From Alphaproteobacteria bacterium (GTDB taxonomy: Bacteria; Pseudomonadota; Alphaproteobacteria; Rhizobiales; Rhizobiaceae), in the NCBI GenBank assembly GCA_024742485.1, contig JANSYK010000003.1, positions 372,001 through 436,000 of the forward strand: a stretch of DNA of 64,000 nucleotides, given 5' to 3'. Positions 38,688 through 47,852 of this stretch are shown here, one piece after another. The notes beneath the pieces are model-generated. The model had not been told where the DNA came from, made no database searches, and saw only the letters and a list, made by a program, of their open reading frames with translations. Every line of letters starts with the position of its first letter. The stretch's first letter is position 1. A program made the position numbers and the translations under genes.

Positions 38688-41585
38688 TCACATCAGTGGA
38701 AAATGTTCACGGAGCAGTTTGAGCACCGCTGCAGAACTGATCGGTGGGCCGAACAGGAAGCTTTGGGCATAGTCGCATCCGAGTTCCGCCAGCTCTTCCG
38801 CATCCTCTTCCGTTTCGATCCCTTCTGCGACAATGGTCATTCCGAGGTCGCGGGCCATCGAAACGATCGATCGCAAAAGCACCATTTGCTTCTCCCCGGT
38901 ATCGCGGACCAGCGACTGATCGATCTTTATGGTGTCGAAGGGAAAGCGGGTCAGATAAGACAGCGATGATTGGCCGGTTCCAAAATCGTCCAGCGCCAGT
39001 TGAATGCCGAGATCTTTCAGGCGTGCGAGCACACGAGACGCCTGTTCAGGATTGTGCATGACGACGGATTCTGTCAGTTCCAGTTTCAGGTTCTGTTCCT
39101 TGAAACCGGTCTTGGTCAACACACCGCGGATATCCGTGTAAAGGTCGTTTCTCAGGAGCTGTGCGCTGGACAGGTTGACCGACATGAAAATCGGAATCTG
39201 GCCGAGAGTCCGATACCAGGATGCGATATCTTCACAGGATTGCTCCAGTGCATGCATTCCGAGTTGGTTGATCAGATCGGATGTCTCGGCGATCGGAATG
39301 AACTCCGATGGCGGGATGTTGCCTTTTCGCGGATGTTCCCAGCGCATTAAAGCTTCAAAACCGGCAATTTCCGCCGTTTCGATGTCAACGATCGGCTGGT
39401 AGACCATGGTGATTTCGTTGCGTTCCAGCGCGCGGCGCAGATCGGACTCGATTTGCAGCTTGTCAGCGCCGGCCGAACGGAATGCCGGACGAAACGGTTC
39501 GATCCTGTTTCCGCCGACCCTCTTGGCCTGATACATGGCCAGCTCAGCGTCCTTGATGAGCTCCATTGGTGAGGCCATCTCATCAACCCAGGTCACAAGG
39601 CCGACAGAGGCTGTGAGAATGATCTCCTGCTGGCCAAAATTGATCGGTACCATGATGGCCCGTGAAATCCCTTCGGCGAAGGCCGCCACCTTTGCCGGTT
39701 CCTGCTCGGACAGCAAAATCAGGCCGAACTGATCGCCGCTGATGCGCGCCAGTGTGTCCTGTGGCTTGAGCAAGCGCTTGAGTCGCCGTGCGATGGTCAG
39801 CAAGATCGTGTCGCCCGCCGAGATTCCAAGCTCGTCATTGACCTGTTTGAAACGATCGATATCAATCGCAAAAATGGTCGGCCGAACCGTGTCCTCAGCG
39901 CTCGCCAGCGCAATGATGGCGTCCAGCCGGTCGACGAAGAGCTCACGGTTCGGCAATCCGGTCAGATTGTCGTGTACCGCATCATGCAGCAGGCGTTCCT
40001 CGGAGCTTTTCTGTTCCGTGACATCGATCAGCGTACCGACACAGCGAATGACCTCGCCATCGGATCCGACGACCGGACGTGCCCGCAGGGTCAGCCAGTG
40101 GTAGTGGCCGTCTTCCGCACGGATGCGAAATTGATGATTGATGCGGCCGCGGCGGTGTTCCAGCACAACGTCGAGGGTTGTTCGGAAACGGTCACGGTCA
40201 TCGGGATGGATACGCGGGACCCAGTTTCGCGCAGGGCCGAACAGGCTTCCCGGTGACATGCCAAGCTGCCTTGAGACATCCGGCATGGTGACGATGCGGT
40301 CGCGTGGTACATCCCAGTCCCAGACGATATCGCCCGATCCCGTCAGGGCGAGGGATTGCCGCTCCAGATCGCTGAAGAGGCCATTGTGGTGGGCGCCTCC
40401 GGCGAATGCATGCTGCATGACCGTGAAGCCGATCAGCAGCACGATGAGAACCAGCCCGCCGCCAAGCGCCGGTTGGACGATGTCATTGGCCAATTGCCCG
40501 GTAACGGTCAACCATGCGCCGAACAACCAGCAGATGATCAGGACCCAGGTCGGGATCAGCATGATGGCGCGGTCAAAGCGATTGACACCGAGATAGGCAA
40601 TCAGGCCGGTTCCGGCGATGACCGTCAAGGCAAACGAGAAGCGCGCGATCCCGGTGGCGATCGACGGATCATAGATTGCGACACCCGACAAAATGGCCAG
40701 ACCGACGATCCAGGCGAGGGTGGCGAAGCTCAAATTCGTGTGCCAGCGATTGAGGTTCAGATAGGTAAACAGGAAAATCACAAGACCGGCAGCGAGCGTG
40801 ATTTCCGTTCCGGCGCGCCAGATGCGCTCGTCTGTCGGCGTGGTGGCCACGAGTTTCGACAGAAATCCGAAATCGACACAGATATAGGCCAGGACGGCCC
40901 AGGCCAGCGCCGCAGTCGCCGGCAGGACCGATGTGCCCTTGACCACAAACAGGATGGTCAAGAAGACAGCCAGCAAACCGGCAATGCCCAGCACAATGCC
41001 CTTGTAGAGCGTAAATGAGTTGATGGTGTCCTTGTAGGCCTCGGGCTCCCAGAGATAGATCTGCGGCAGGTCCGGAGATGAAAGCTCTGCCACGAATGTA
41101 ATGATCGCACCCGGGTTCAGCGTAATCAGAAACACATCCGCTTCGTCGCTCGGCAGACGATCAAGCGCAAAGCCTTCGCTCGGCGTGATCGACACGATCC
41201 GTTCCGATCCCAGATCCGGCCAGAACAGCCCAGAACTGACCAGCCGGAAATGCGGCGCGACAATCAGGCGATCCAACTGTTCATCGGAAACATTGGCCAG
41301 CGCAAAAACCGCCCAGTCTCCGGTGTGGCTAGGCGATGTCGCGCGCACTTCGATGCGTCGCACGATCCCGTCCGCATCCGGTGCCGTCGACGTCTGAAAG
41401 GCGCTGCCGCGCTGCTGATTGACCTCGGTCGTCCCGGTCAGGTCAAGAGCCGTATCATCGCGCGAAATCTTCACCGGTTCGGCTGAAAACCCCGGTGCGA
41501 CAACCATCATCAATGCCACAAAGGTCAACAGGCGTAGAATGGCGGGCCAGGTCGACAAACTCTTCATACGTATTCGTTCATGCAT
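38688..41585 (-). CDS. Membrane sensor with PAS, degenerate GGDEF and EAL domains
   Basis: 965 residues. A signal-like helix (about 12-30), an extracytoplasmic 7TMR-DISM-type domain (about 35-185), seven or so membrane helices (about 190-395), a PAS fold (about 405-525, EVIRCVGTLIDVTEQKSSEE at its end), a GGDEF domain (about 535-700) and an EAL domain (about 715-955). The cyclase motif reads SGDQF at residues 616-620 instead of GGDEF, so diguanylate cyclase activity is doubtful. The EAL domain looks complete: EAL at 744-746, NLSS, ELTES, DDFGTG (866-871) and AEGIETEED. The protein is probably a c-di-GMP phosphodiesterase with an allosteric GGDEF. The start at 41585 leaves five bases after the upstream gene; an ATG at 41567 is also possible. 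Confidence 0.9.
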   Translation of the reverse strand: MHERIRMKSLSTWPAILRLLTFVALMMVVAPGFSAEPVKISRDDTALDLTGTTEVNQQRGSAFQTSTAPDADGIVRRIEVRATSPSHTGDWAVFALANVSDEQLDRLIVAPHFRLVSSGLFWPDLGSERIVSITPSEGFALDRLPSDEADVFLITLNPGAIITFVAELSSPDLPQIYLWEPEAYKDTINSFTLYKGIVLGIAGLLAVFLTILFVVKGTSVLPATAALAWAVLAYICVDFGFLSKLVATTPTDERIWRAGTEITLAAGLVIFLFTYLNLNRWHTNLSFATLAWIVGLAILSGVAIYDPSIATGIARFSFALTVIAGTGLIAYLGVNRFDRAIMLIPTWVLIICWLFGAWLTVTGQLANDIVQPALGGGLVLIVLLIGFTVMQHAFAGGAHHNGLFSDLERQSLALTGSGDIVWDWDVPRDRIVTMPDVSRQLGMSPGSLFGPARNWVPRIHPDDRDRFRTTLDVVLEHRRGRINHQFRIRAEDGHYHWLTLRARPVVGSDGEVIRCVGTLIDVTEQKSSEERLLHDAVHDNLTGLPNRELFVDRLDAIIALASAEDTVRPTIFAIDIDRFKQVNDELGISAGDTILLTIARRLKRLLKPQDTLARISGDQFGLILLSEQEPAKVAAFAEGISRAIMVPINFGQQEIILTASVGLVTWVDEMASPMELIKDAELAMYQAKRVGGNRIEPFRPAFRSAGADKLQIESDLRRALERNEITMVYQPIVDIETAEIAGFEALMRWEHPRKGNIPPSEFIPIAETSDLINQLGMHALEQSCEDIASWYRTLGQIPIFMSVNLSSAQLLRNDLYTDIRGVLTKTGFKEQNLKLELTESVVMHNPEQASRVLARLKDLGIQLALDDFGTGQSSLSYLTRFPFDTIKIDQSLVRDTGEKQMVLLRSIVSMARDLGMTIVAEGIETEEDAEELAELGCDYAQSFLFGPPISSAAVLKLLREHFPLM

Positions 41586-41589
41586 ATAA

Positions 41590-42204
41590 TCAGGACCTGT
41601 TGCCGGTCGTATCGCCGTGAATTGGGCCATCGTCCTTGAGCAACGAAAAGAGGTGGTGATCCCGCCATTGGCCATTGATTTTTAAGTAGCCTCTCAGGTA
41701 GCCTTCATATTGAAAGTTGGCCTTTTCAAGGAGCCGGAGGGAACGTTTGTTTTCCGGAATACAGGCAGCTTCAATTCTGTGCAACCTCAAGGTCCCGAAG
41801 ATATAGGGAATCGCAGCGTTCAGGCCCTCCAGCATCAGCCCTTTTCCGGCCGCGTGCTCGGCCATCCAATAGCCGATCATGCAGCTCTCGGAGGCCGCCC
41901 GCCGAATATTGCTGATGTTCAGGCCTCCTATCAATTGATCGTCGCGGGCCAGAAACAGAAACAAGGGCACACTCGTCCCCTCTGAATAATCCTGCTCATA
42001 GCGTCCGATCCTGCGATGAAAGGCGCGACGGGTCAGATCATCTCGCGGCCAGGTGGGCTCCCAGGGTTCCAGAAATTGCCTGCTTTCCTGACGAACCTGC
42101 GACCAGTTTTTGAAATCACGACGCAGGGGAAAGCGCAGATAGACGCTTTTGCCTTGCAGATAGGGCGTACCGTCACGTCGCGAAAGAAGCCGCAGGGCAG
42201 ACAT
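41590..42204 (-). CDS. GNAT N-acetyltransferase, RimJ/RimL type
   Basis: 204 residues. Seen: YLRFPLRRDFKNWSQVRQES near the start, IGGLNISNIRR in the strand region, the acetyl-CoA-binding ESCMIGYWMAEHAAGKGLML and ENKRSLRLLEKANFQYEGYL at the C-terminus. RimJ-type enzymes acetylate the N-terminus of ribosomal protein S5 or other alanine/serine termini. It lies 3 bp after the M16 peptidase gene, in the thrC-M16-GNAT run seen in rhizobia. Confidence 0.9.
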   Translation of the reverse strand: MSALRLLSRRDGTPYLQGKSVYLRFPLRRDFKNWSQVRQESRQFLEPWEPTWPRDDLTRRAFHRRIGRYEQDYSEGTSVPLFLFLARDDQLIGGLNISNIRRAASESCMIGYWMAEHAAGKGLMLEGLNAAIPYIFGTLRLHRIEAACIPENKRSLRLLEKANFQYEGYLRGYLKINGQWRDHHLFSLLKDDGPIHGDTTGNRS

Positions 42205-42207
42205 TGT

Positions 42208-43503
42208 CTATCCTGCTGCTGCCTGACGCGGTTGGTTCCCGGCCAGGTCTGCCGTGATGTCTGCAATCGGCAGAAGCTTGTCCAGTGGACCAACGGCGGA
42301 AAGTGTGACGGGCGTGTTGAAGAACAGCCGGCCAGACAAATCCGTCAATCGTTGTGGTGTGATATTTGCCAGCCGGTCCATCAGTTCCTCATTTGGAATG
42401 GGCCGTCCGTAGAGAAGCATCTGACGGGCGATCTGACTGGCGCGTGCAGCAGGGCTTTCATGGGCCATCAGGAGCCCGGCCCGAAATTGCGCCCGCGCGC
42501 GTTCGATCTCGCTGGGGTCGACGTAATCGGCGACCTTGCGCAGCTCCTCGAGAATGACCGGAACCAGTTCCGGAATGTCTTCCTGACCTGTCGCGGCGTG
42601 GACGCCGAAAATGCCGGTGTCGGAGAAACCCCAATGCATCGCGTAGACCGAATAACAAAGTCCGCGATGCTCGCGAACCTCCTGGAACAGGCGCGATGAC
42701 ATGCCACCGCCCAATACATTAGCCAGGATCTGAGAGGCATAAAAATCCCGAGCGTGATAGGCGCGGCCCTCGAAGCCGATGAGCAACTGCACGTCCATCA
42801 GGTCGCGCTTTTCGCGATAGTCGCCGCCCGTATAGCTGGCGGCTGTCGGTGCTGCCGCATCATCACTGGTTGCGGGCACATCCTTGAACCGTTCTTCAAC
42901 CAGTCGGACAAGGGCATCGTGTTCGATGGCTCCGGCCGCAACGATGATCATCTTGTCGGCAGTGTAATTGCGTTGCAGATAGTGCCGAATCTGTTCGGGC
43001 GTGAATGACTGTACGGTGTCGGGCGTGCCCAAAATGGGGCGGCCGATGGTCTGATCGCGAAATGCCGTGGCCGAGAATTTGTCGAAAACCACGTCATCCG
43101 GTGTGTCCATGGCGGCGCCGATTTCTTGCAGAATAACGTGTTTTTCCCGTGTCAGTTCGGTCTCGTCGAGCACTGAATTGGTCAAAATATCCGCCAGCAT
43201 GTCAACAGCCAGCGGTACATCGTCCCGCAGAATGCGGGCATAGTAGGAGGTTGTTTCCACAGACGTTGCGGCGTTGACCTCTCCGCCGACATTCTCGATT
43301 TCCTCGGCGATCTGCCGGGCCGTTCGCCGGTGCGTTCCCTTGAAGGCCATGTGCTCCAGCAGATGGGCTATGCCATGTTCCCCGGACTGTTCATCCCTCG
43401 ATCCGGATTTGATCCATACGCCGAGCGCAACACTTTCCAGATGGGCCATGGATTCGGTGACAACGCTCAACCCGCTGTCCAGGCGGGTGTACTCAACACT
43501 CAT
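42208..43503 (-). CDS. M16 family zinc peptidase (mitochondrial processing peptidase-like)
   Basis: 431 residues. The inverted zinc motif is in EHGIAHLLEHMAFKGTHRRT (His-x2-Glu-His), with the third ligand about 75 residues on in TREKHVILQEIGAAMDTPDD. GFEGRAYHARDFYASQILAN and QEVREHRGLCYSVYAMHWGF are C-terminal blocks of MPP beta-type proteins. The active subunit is cytosolic or periplasmic in bacteria; no signal peptide is present. It lies 15 bp after thrC and 3 bp before the GNAT gene. Confidence 0.93.
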   Translation of the reverse strand: MSVEYTRLDSGLSVVTESMAHLESVALGVWIKSGSRDEQSGEHGIAHLLEHMAFKGTHRRTARQIAEEIENVGGEVNAATSVETTSYYARILRDDVPLAVDMLADILTNSVLDETELTREKHVILQEIGAAMDTPDDVVFDKFSATAFRDQTIGRPILGTPDTVQSFTPEQIRHYLQRNYTADKMIIVAAGAIEHDALVRLVEERFKDVPATSDDAAAPTAASYTGGDYREKRDLMDVQLLIGFEGRAYHARDFYASQILANVLGGGMSSRLFQEVREHRGLCYSVYAMHWGFSDTGIFGVHAATGQEDIPELVPVILEELRKVADYVDPSEIERARAQFRAGLLMAHESPAARASQIARQMLLYGRPIPNEELMDRLANITPQRLTDLSGRLFFNTPVTLSAVGPLDKLLPIADITADLAGNQPRQAAAG

Positions 43504-43518
43504 GGTGATGTCCGATTG

Positions 43519-44922
43519 CTACTGTGCAGCGCGGGCATTTCGGGCAATGTAGGTCTCGACACCGTCGAGCTCAGGCTGCAATACATCAAATAACTCCTCC
43601 CGATGCATCAGATCAGAGAGCCATGATGGAAGGGCCGGGTCAATACCGCAAGCCGATTTTACCGCCGCCGGGAACTTGGCAGGGTGCGCGGTCGCCAGAA
43701 CGATCATGGGGGATCGGGGCTTTTCGAACCGTTTGGCCGCATGCACGGCGGTGGCCGTATGCGGATCAAGCAGATAGCCGCTGCTCGCCAGTGTGTCCCG
43801 CATTGTTTCGGCGGCCTGCTTCTGCGTCGTCCGGGCTGCGGCGAAATCCCGTTTGATGGTCTTCAAAGTGGCCGCATCAATGGTGAAATTTCCCGACTGG
43901 CTCAATCCCGACATGCAATCGCGAACAACCATTGCATCGCGACCACTGGCTTCGAACAGCAAACGTTCGAAGTTGGAGGAAATCTGGATATCCATGGATG
44001 GAGAGGTTGTGGGCACGACCTCCCGCGTTTCGTAGCGTCCCGTTCGCAGGGCGCGCACCAGAATGTCGTTGTCATTGGTCGCAATGACCAGCTTGCCGAT
44101 CGGCAGGCCCATCTGCCGGGCACAATAGCCGGCGAATATATCGCCAAAATTGCCCGTCGGCACGGTGAAAGAGACCTTTCGGTCAGGAGCGCCGAGCGTG
44201 ATTGCGCACGTAAAATAGTAGACGATCTGGGCCATGATCCGTGCCCAGTTGATTGAATTGACGCCTGACAGTCGCACCTGATCGCGGAATGTCTTGTGGT
44301 TGAACATCGCTTTCACGAGATTCTGACAATCGTCAAAATTGCCCTCGATTGCCATGGCCCGGACATTCGCCGCACCGGACGTGGTCATCTGGCGCTGTTG
44401 GACCGATGAGACCCGATTGTGCGGAAACAGGATGAACAGATCGCTGTTTTCGCGCCCGGCGAACGCTTCGATGGCAGCCCCTCCTGTATCGCCGGAGGTT
44501 GCGCCGACAATGGTGGCCTTCTTCCCGGTGCGGGCGAGGGCATAATCCATCAGGCGCGCCAGCAACTGCATTGCCACGTCCTTGAACGCCAGGGTCGGTC
44601 CGTGAAACAGCTCCATGATGAAACTGTTGGCATCCGACTGCACCAGCGGCACGACTGCCGGATGGCGAAACTGCGCATAGGCGTCGTTGATCATCGATCG
44701 GAAGTCCTCGGCCGGAATGTCTTTTTCGACAAATGGCAGAAGCACCCTAAAGGCTATGTCCTGGTAGCTTTGGCCTCTGAGCGCCCGGATCTCCTTTTTG
44801 GATAGCTGGGGCCACTCTGCCGGAAGATAAAGGCCACCATCATGGGCAAGACCTGTCAGGAGTGCATCGCTGAAACCCAGTGCAGGAGCGTCACCCCTCG
44901 TCGAGATGTATTGCACGGCCAT
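43519..44922 (-). CDS. thrC: Threonine synthase
   Basis: 467 residues. PLP-lysine region: FHGPTLAFKDVAMQLLARLM (Lys after Phe). The phosphate-binding GATSGDTGGAAIEAFAGREN and the GNFGDIFAGYCARQMGLPIG segment are present. It converts O-phosphohomoserine (from thrB) to threonine. The ATG at 44922 (MAVQYISTRGDAPALGFSDA) gives the family start; the upstream frame to 45114 would overlap the divergent lipoprotein gene. First of the thrC-M16-GNAT run. Confidence 0.95.
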   Translation of the reverse strand: MAVQYISTRGDAPALGFSDALLTGLAHDGGLYLPAEWPQLSKKEIRALRGQSYQDIAFRVLLPFVEKDIPAEDFRSMINDAYAQFRHPAVVPLVQSDANSFIMELFHGPTLAFKDVAMQLLARLMDYALARTGKKATIVGATSGDTGGAAIEAFAGRENSDLFILFPHNRVSSVQQRQMTTSGAANVRAMAIEGNFDDCQNLVKAMFNHKTFRDQVRLSGVNSINWARIMAQIVYYFTCAITLGAPDRKVSFTVPTGNFGDIFAGYCARQMGLPIGKLVIATNDNDILVRALRTGRYETREVVPTTSPSMDIQISSNFERLLFEASGRDAMVVRDCMSGLSQSGNFTIDAATLKTIKRDFAAARTTQKQAAETMRDTLASSGYLLDPHTATAVHAAKRFEKPRSPMIVLATAHPAKFPAAVKSACGIDPALPSWLSDLMHREELFDVLQPELDGVETYIARNARAAQ

Positions 44923-45080
44923 ATCCTGTTTGAATCGGGGCAAAAATGTTGAGCGAAAAGACCGCGCAGGTATAGAACATCGAAAAGACTCGTTAAAGAC
45001 CTGAATTTCGGTTACCACAAAATGGTCCAGCTTGGTGTTTATGGCGGGTCGATCATCAGATTTGTAGGGGACGGGGTATC

Positions 45081-45659
45081 GTGTCGGTGAATGCAGTTCG
45101 CGTAATTTCCGCAATTTCCATGGCCGCGCTTGTCGCGGGATGTAACGCGTCAGGAGGGCTTGGCGGCCTCAATCTTGGCGGCGGTTCACAGACCAGCAGC
45201 GAACAGGGTGTCGACGAGAAACTCGGAACGAAAGTTGTTCAGGGGGTCTGCCCGAGCGTTCAATTGCGCGAAGGAACGGCCTATCTTCGCAAATATGCCC
45301 GTGGTGGTCAGGATGATCCTGAAAAGATCACATTTCAGGCGGCAATCGCCGATACGACACGCCAGTGCTCGATCACCGGCGAGCAAATGACGATCAATGT
45401 GCTGGTGGCAGGTCGTGCAGCGGCAGGGCCAGCAGGGTCGTCAGGGCCGATCAAGATGCCGATCCGCGTTGCCGTTGTCGAAAACGGCACGAACCGTGTT
45501 GTCTATTCGGAGCTGACCCAGTTCGAAACAACATTGCCGCCCGGCAATCCGACGACGCAATTCCTGTTCAACAAACCGGACGTCAACATTCCGATTGTCG
45601 ATTCACGCTCGGTGAAGGTGTTTGTCGGTTTCGATGAAGGACCGCCAAAGCGCAGCTAG
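45081..45659 (+). CDS. Hypothetical lipoprotein
   Basis: 192 residues from a GTG start preceded by GGGACGGGG. The N-terminal signal ends in the lipobox LVAGC, so it is probably lipid-anchored. A Gly/Ser-rich spacer (NASGGLGGLNLGGGSQTSS) leads to a beta-rich domain with VCPSVQLREGTAYLRKYARG, then RQCSITGEQMTINVLVAGRA and FVGFDEGPPKRS at the end. Two Cys residues (CPSV and RQCS) may form a disulfide. No family was recognised with certainty. It is divergent from thrC and stands before a convergent ABC permease gene. Confidence 0.7.
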   Translation: MSVNAVRVISAISMAALVAGCNASGGLGGLNLGGGSQTSSEQGVDEKLGTKVVQGVCPSVQLREGTAYLRKYARGGQDDPEKITFQAAIADTTRQCSITGEQMTINVLVAGRAAAGPAGSSGPIKMPIRVAVVENGTNRVVYSELTQFETTLPPGNPTTQFLFNKPDVNIPIVDSRSVKVFVGFDEGPPKRS

Positions 45660-45721
45660 ACCGCTTCACTTTTGTCGGAAACGTGACGCGGTGCCGGCCT
45701 TTGGTTCAGCCGATGCATTGA

Positions 45722-45745
45722 GGTTTTCACGATGTCGTCAAAACC
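45722..45745. repeat. Imperfect dyad in a convergent intergenic gap
   Basis: GGTTTT-C-ACGA-TG-TCGT-C-AAAACC: ten of twelve positions pair. It lies in the gap between the convergent lipoprotein and ABC permease genes and may act as a bidirectional transcription end. There is no T run of terminator length, so the role is uncertain. Confidence 0.3.
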
Positions 45746-45867
45746 GGAATTGCTCCCAGCGCTCCCGTGAAGCTCATTGTTCAAGCGCCAGCCGGAGAAC
45801 GGTGATTGTTTTCACACGTTTGGCGCCGTTTTCTGAATCACATCCTCAGCCTTGCACCGGTGCACAT

Positions 45868-46788
45868 TCAGCCTGCCGGTCGAAACGGCTTACCAAGTGA
45901 TGCCGGGAAATGCAGCGTCATCATCTGCCTGTTTCTTGAGATGATGACTAGCACGACAATGGTTGCAACATAGGGCAGGGATGACAGGACTTCCGACGGC
46001 ACCCCTACGCCAAGAGCCTGCCCCTGCAATTGCAGGATTGTCATGCCGCCGAAAAGCCAGGCTCCCAAAATGACACGCAGAGGTCGCCAGGTTGCAAACA
46101 CCACCAGCGCCAGCGCGATCCAGCCACGGCCCGCTGTCATCTCCTCGACCCAAAGCGGCGTATAGGCGATCGACAGGTAGGCGCCGCCGATCCCGGCCAT
46201 GGCGCCACCAAACGCGACCGTGAGATACCGGATGGCGATGACCGGATAGCCGATGGCGTGGGCCGATTGCGGCGATTCACCGACGGTCCTGACAATGAGA
46301 CCGCCCTTGGTCCTGTAGAGGAACCAACTGATAAGGCCGAACATGATGAAGGAAAAATAGACCAGCGGGTCATACTGAAAGAACAAGGGGCCGATCACCG
46401 GAAGGTCGCCAAGCACCGGGATATGCCATTCGTCCAACGCCGTGGTCGGATCACTGCCGAAATCCCGCCCGATAAAGGCCGAAACACCCGAACCGAAAAT
46501 GGCCAGTGCCAGCCCCGCCGCATATTGGTTCGTCATGAATGTCAGAACGAGCACGCCGAACAGCAGCGCAGAGACCGCGCCGGCCAAAGCCGACAACACG
46601 ATGGCGGGAAGCACCGGAAGACCTGAAAATACACTCCATACGGCGGTGGCTGCACCAATCAGCATCATGCCCTCGATGCCCAGATTCAGAACCCCTGATT
46701 TCTCGACCACCAGTTCACCCAGCGCTGCAAAGATGAGCGGGGTTGCGGCGATGATCGTACCGGTAAAGATAGCGATGAACAGATCCAT
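45868..46788 (-). CDS. Nucleoside/purine-type ABC transporter permease (BMP system, second permease)
   Basis: 306 residues with about ten hydrophobic segments, of the BPD_transp_2 class (RbsC/YufQ-like). Seen: GELVVEKSGVLNLGIEGMML near residue 30, SFIMFGLISWFLYRTKGGLI and MAGIGGAYLSIAYTPLWVEE. It pairs with the permease encoded just upstream. The ATG at 46788 overlaps that gene's stop by one base. With the ATPase and the BMP binding protein it forms an importer of the NupOPQ/BmpA type, known to carry nucleosides and other purine-like compounds. It is the last gene of the run. Confidence 0.88.
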   Translation of the reverse strand: MDLFIAIFTGTIIAATPLIFAALGELVVEKSGVLNLGIEGMMLIGAATAVWSVFSGLPVLPAIVLSALAGAVSALLFGVLVLTFMTNQYAAGLALAIFGSGVSAFIGRDFGSDPTTALDEWHIPVLGDLPVIGPLFFQYDPLVYFSFIMFGLISWFLYRTKGGLIVRTVGESPQSAHAIGYPVIAIRYLTVAFGGAMAGIGGAYLSIAYTPLWVEEMTAGRGWIALALVVFATWRPLRVILGAWLFGGMTILQLQGQALGVGVPSEVLSSLPYVATIVVLVIISRNRQMMTLHFPASLGKPFRPAG

Positions 46789-47852
46789 CAATGCGTCCTC
46801 CGGATCACGCGTATCCGATAGAAAATCAGAAAATCCGCGGCCAGCAGGAAGAAAAGCAGCAGGCCCTGGAAGATGCGTGTGAGCGCTGCCGGCAAACCCA
46901 GATCCATTTGCACGCCTTCACCGCCGATATAAAGCAGTGACAGAAGCAGACCGCCCAGAACAATGCCGAATGCGTGCAGGCGCCCAATGAAGGCGACGAT
47001 GATGGCGGCAAATCCATAACCCGGAGAAATCTGAGCGGACAATTGGCCCAGCGGACCGGCAGCCTCCGCCATCCCGGCGATCCCGGCGACGGCACCGCTG
47101 ATCAGCAAGCCCATCCATATGGAGGAGGATTGCTTGAACCCGGCATAGCGCGCTGCCTGGGGTGCCGCGCCACCGACCGACATTTTGTAACCGAGAAAAC
47201 TCCGTTCGGTGAAGAGCCACATGGCAAGTACCGCCACGACGGTGAGGAAGACCGATGTGTTGACGCGGTAGGCATAGTCGAAGGGCGCAAACATTGCCTC
47301 GACAGGCAGCAGCGCGGTCTGCGGATAGTTGAAACCGTCCGGATCGCGCCACGGCCCGTGCACGAGATAGGACAGAAGAAATGACGCGATGTAAGTCAGC
47401 ATCAAGGTCACGAGAATTTCGTTGGTGTTCATGCGGGCGCGCAAGAAGGCAGCAATTGCCGCCCACGCCATTCCCGCAACCATTCCAGCCAAAACCATGA
47501 CCGGCAGCAGCAAGCCCGTCGGCAAAGAAACAAACAGCCCGACGCCAGTGGCGGCGATGGCTCCAACCACCAATTGTCCTTCCGCGCCGATGTTCCAGAC
47601 ATTGGCGCGGAACCCGATCGCCAGTCCGCAACCGATCAGGATTAGCGGAGATGCCTTCAAGATCCATTCGGACAGGCCGTTCATCGTGCTCAGAGGGGAA
47701 ATGAAAAACGCATAGAGCGTGTCGATCGGGTCGTGCCCGAGAAACGCAAAGAGAAGCGAGCCTGCCGCAAGCGTCAACACGGTGGCCACGACCGGCGCGG
47801 CGAAACGCATTACGGCGGAGGGTTGGCTTCTGCGTTCAATCTGAAAGCGCAT
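46788..47852 (-). CDS. Nucleoside/purine-type ABC transporter permease (BMP system, first permease)
   Basis: 354 residues with about ten membrane segments, of the YufP/NupP type. Seen: NGLSEWILKASPLILIGCGL, AIGFRANVWNIGAEGQLVVG (a strong YufP signature) and ARMNTNEILVTLMLTYIASF. The ATG at 47852 (MRFQIERRSQPSAVMRF) follows the family start and overlaps the ATPase gene by 17 bp. It forms the channel together with the next permease. The substrate class follows from the BMP binding protein upstream, not from this sequence. Confidence 0.88.
   Translation of the reverse strand: MRFQIERRSQPSAVMRFAAPVVATVLTLAAGSLLFAFLGHDPIDTLYAFFISPLSTMNGLSEWILKASPLILIGCGLAIGFRANVWNIGAEGQLVVGAIAATGVGLFVSLPTGLLLPVMVLAGMVAGMAWAAIAAFLRARMNTNEILVTLMLTYIASFLLSYLVHGPWRDPDGFNYPQTALLPVEAMFAPFDYAYRVNTSVFLTVVAVLAMWLFTERSFLGYKMSVGGAAPQAARYAGFKQSSSIWMGLLISGAVAGIAGMAEAAGPLGQLSAQISPGYGFAAIIVAFIGRLHAFGIVLGGLLLSLLYIGGEGVQMDLGLPAALTRIFQGLLLFFLLAADFLIFYRIRVIRRTH

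Noticed and set aside
45853-45864. 12-base palindrome TGCACCGGTGCA near the end of the ABC permease gene (position approximate)
   Set aside because: A 12-base palindrome is expected by chance several times per window and this one has no T run or promoter context.
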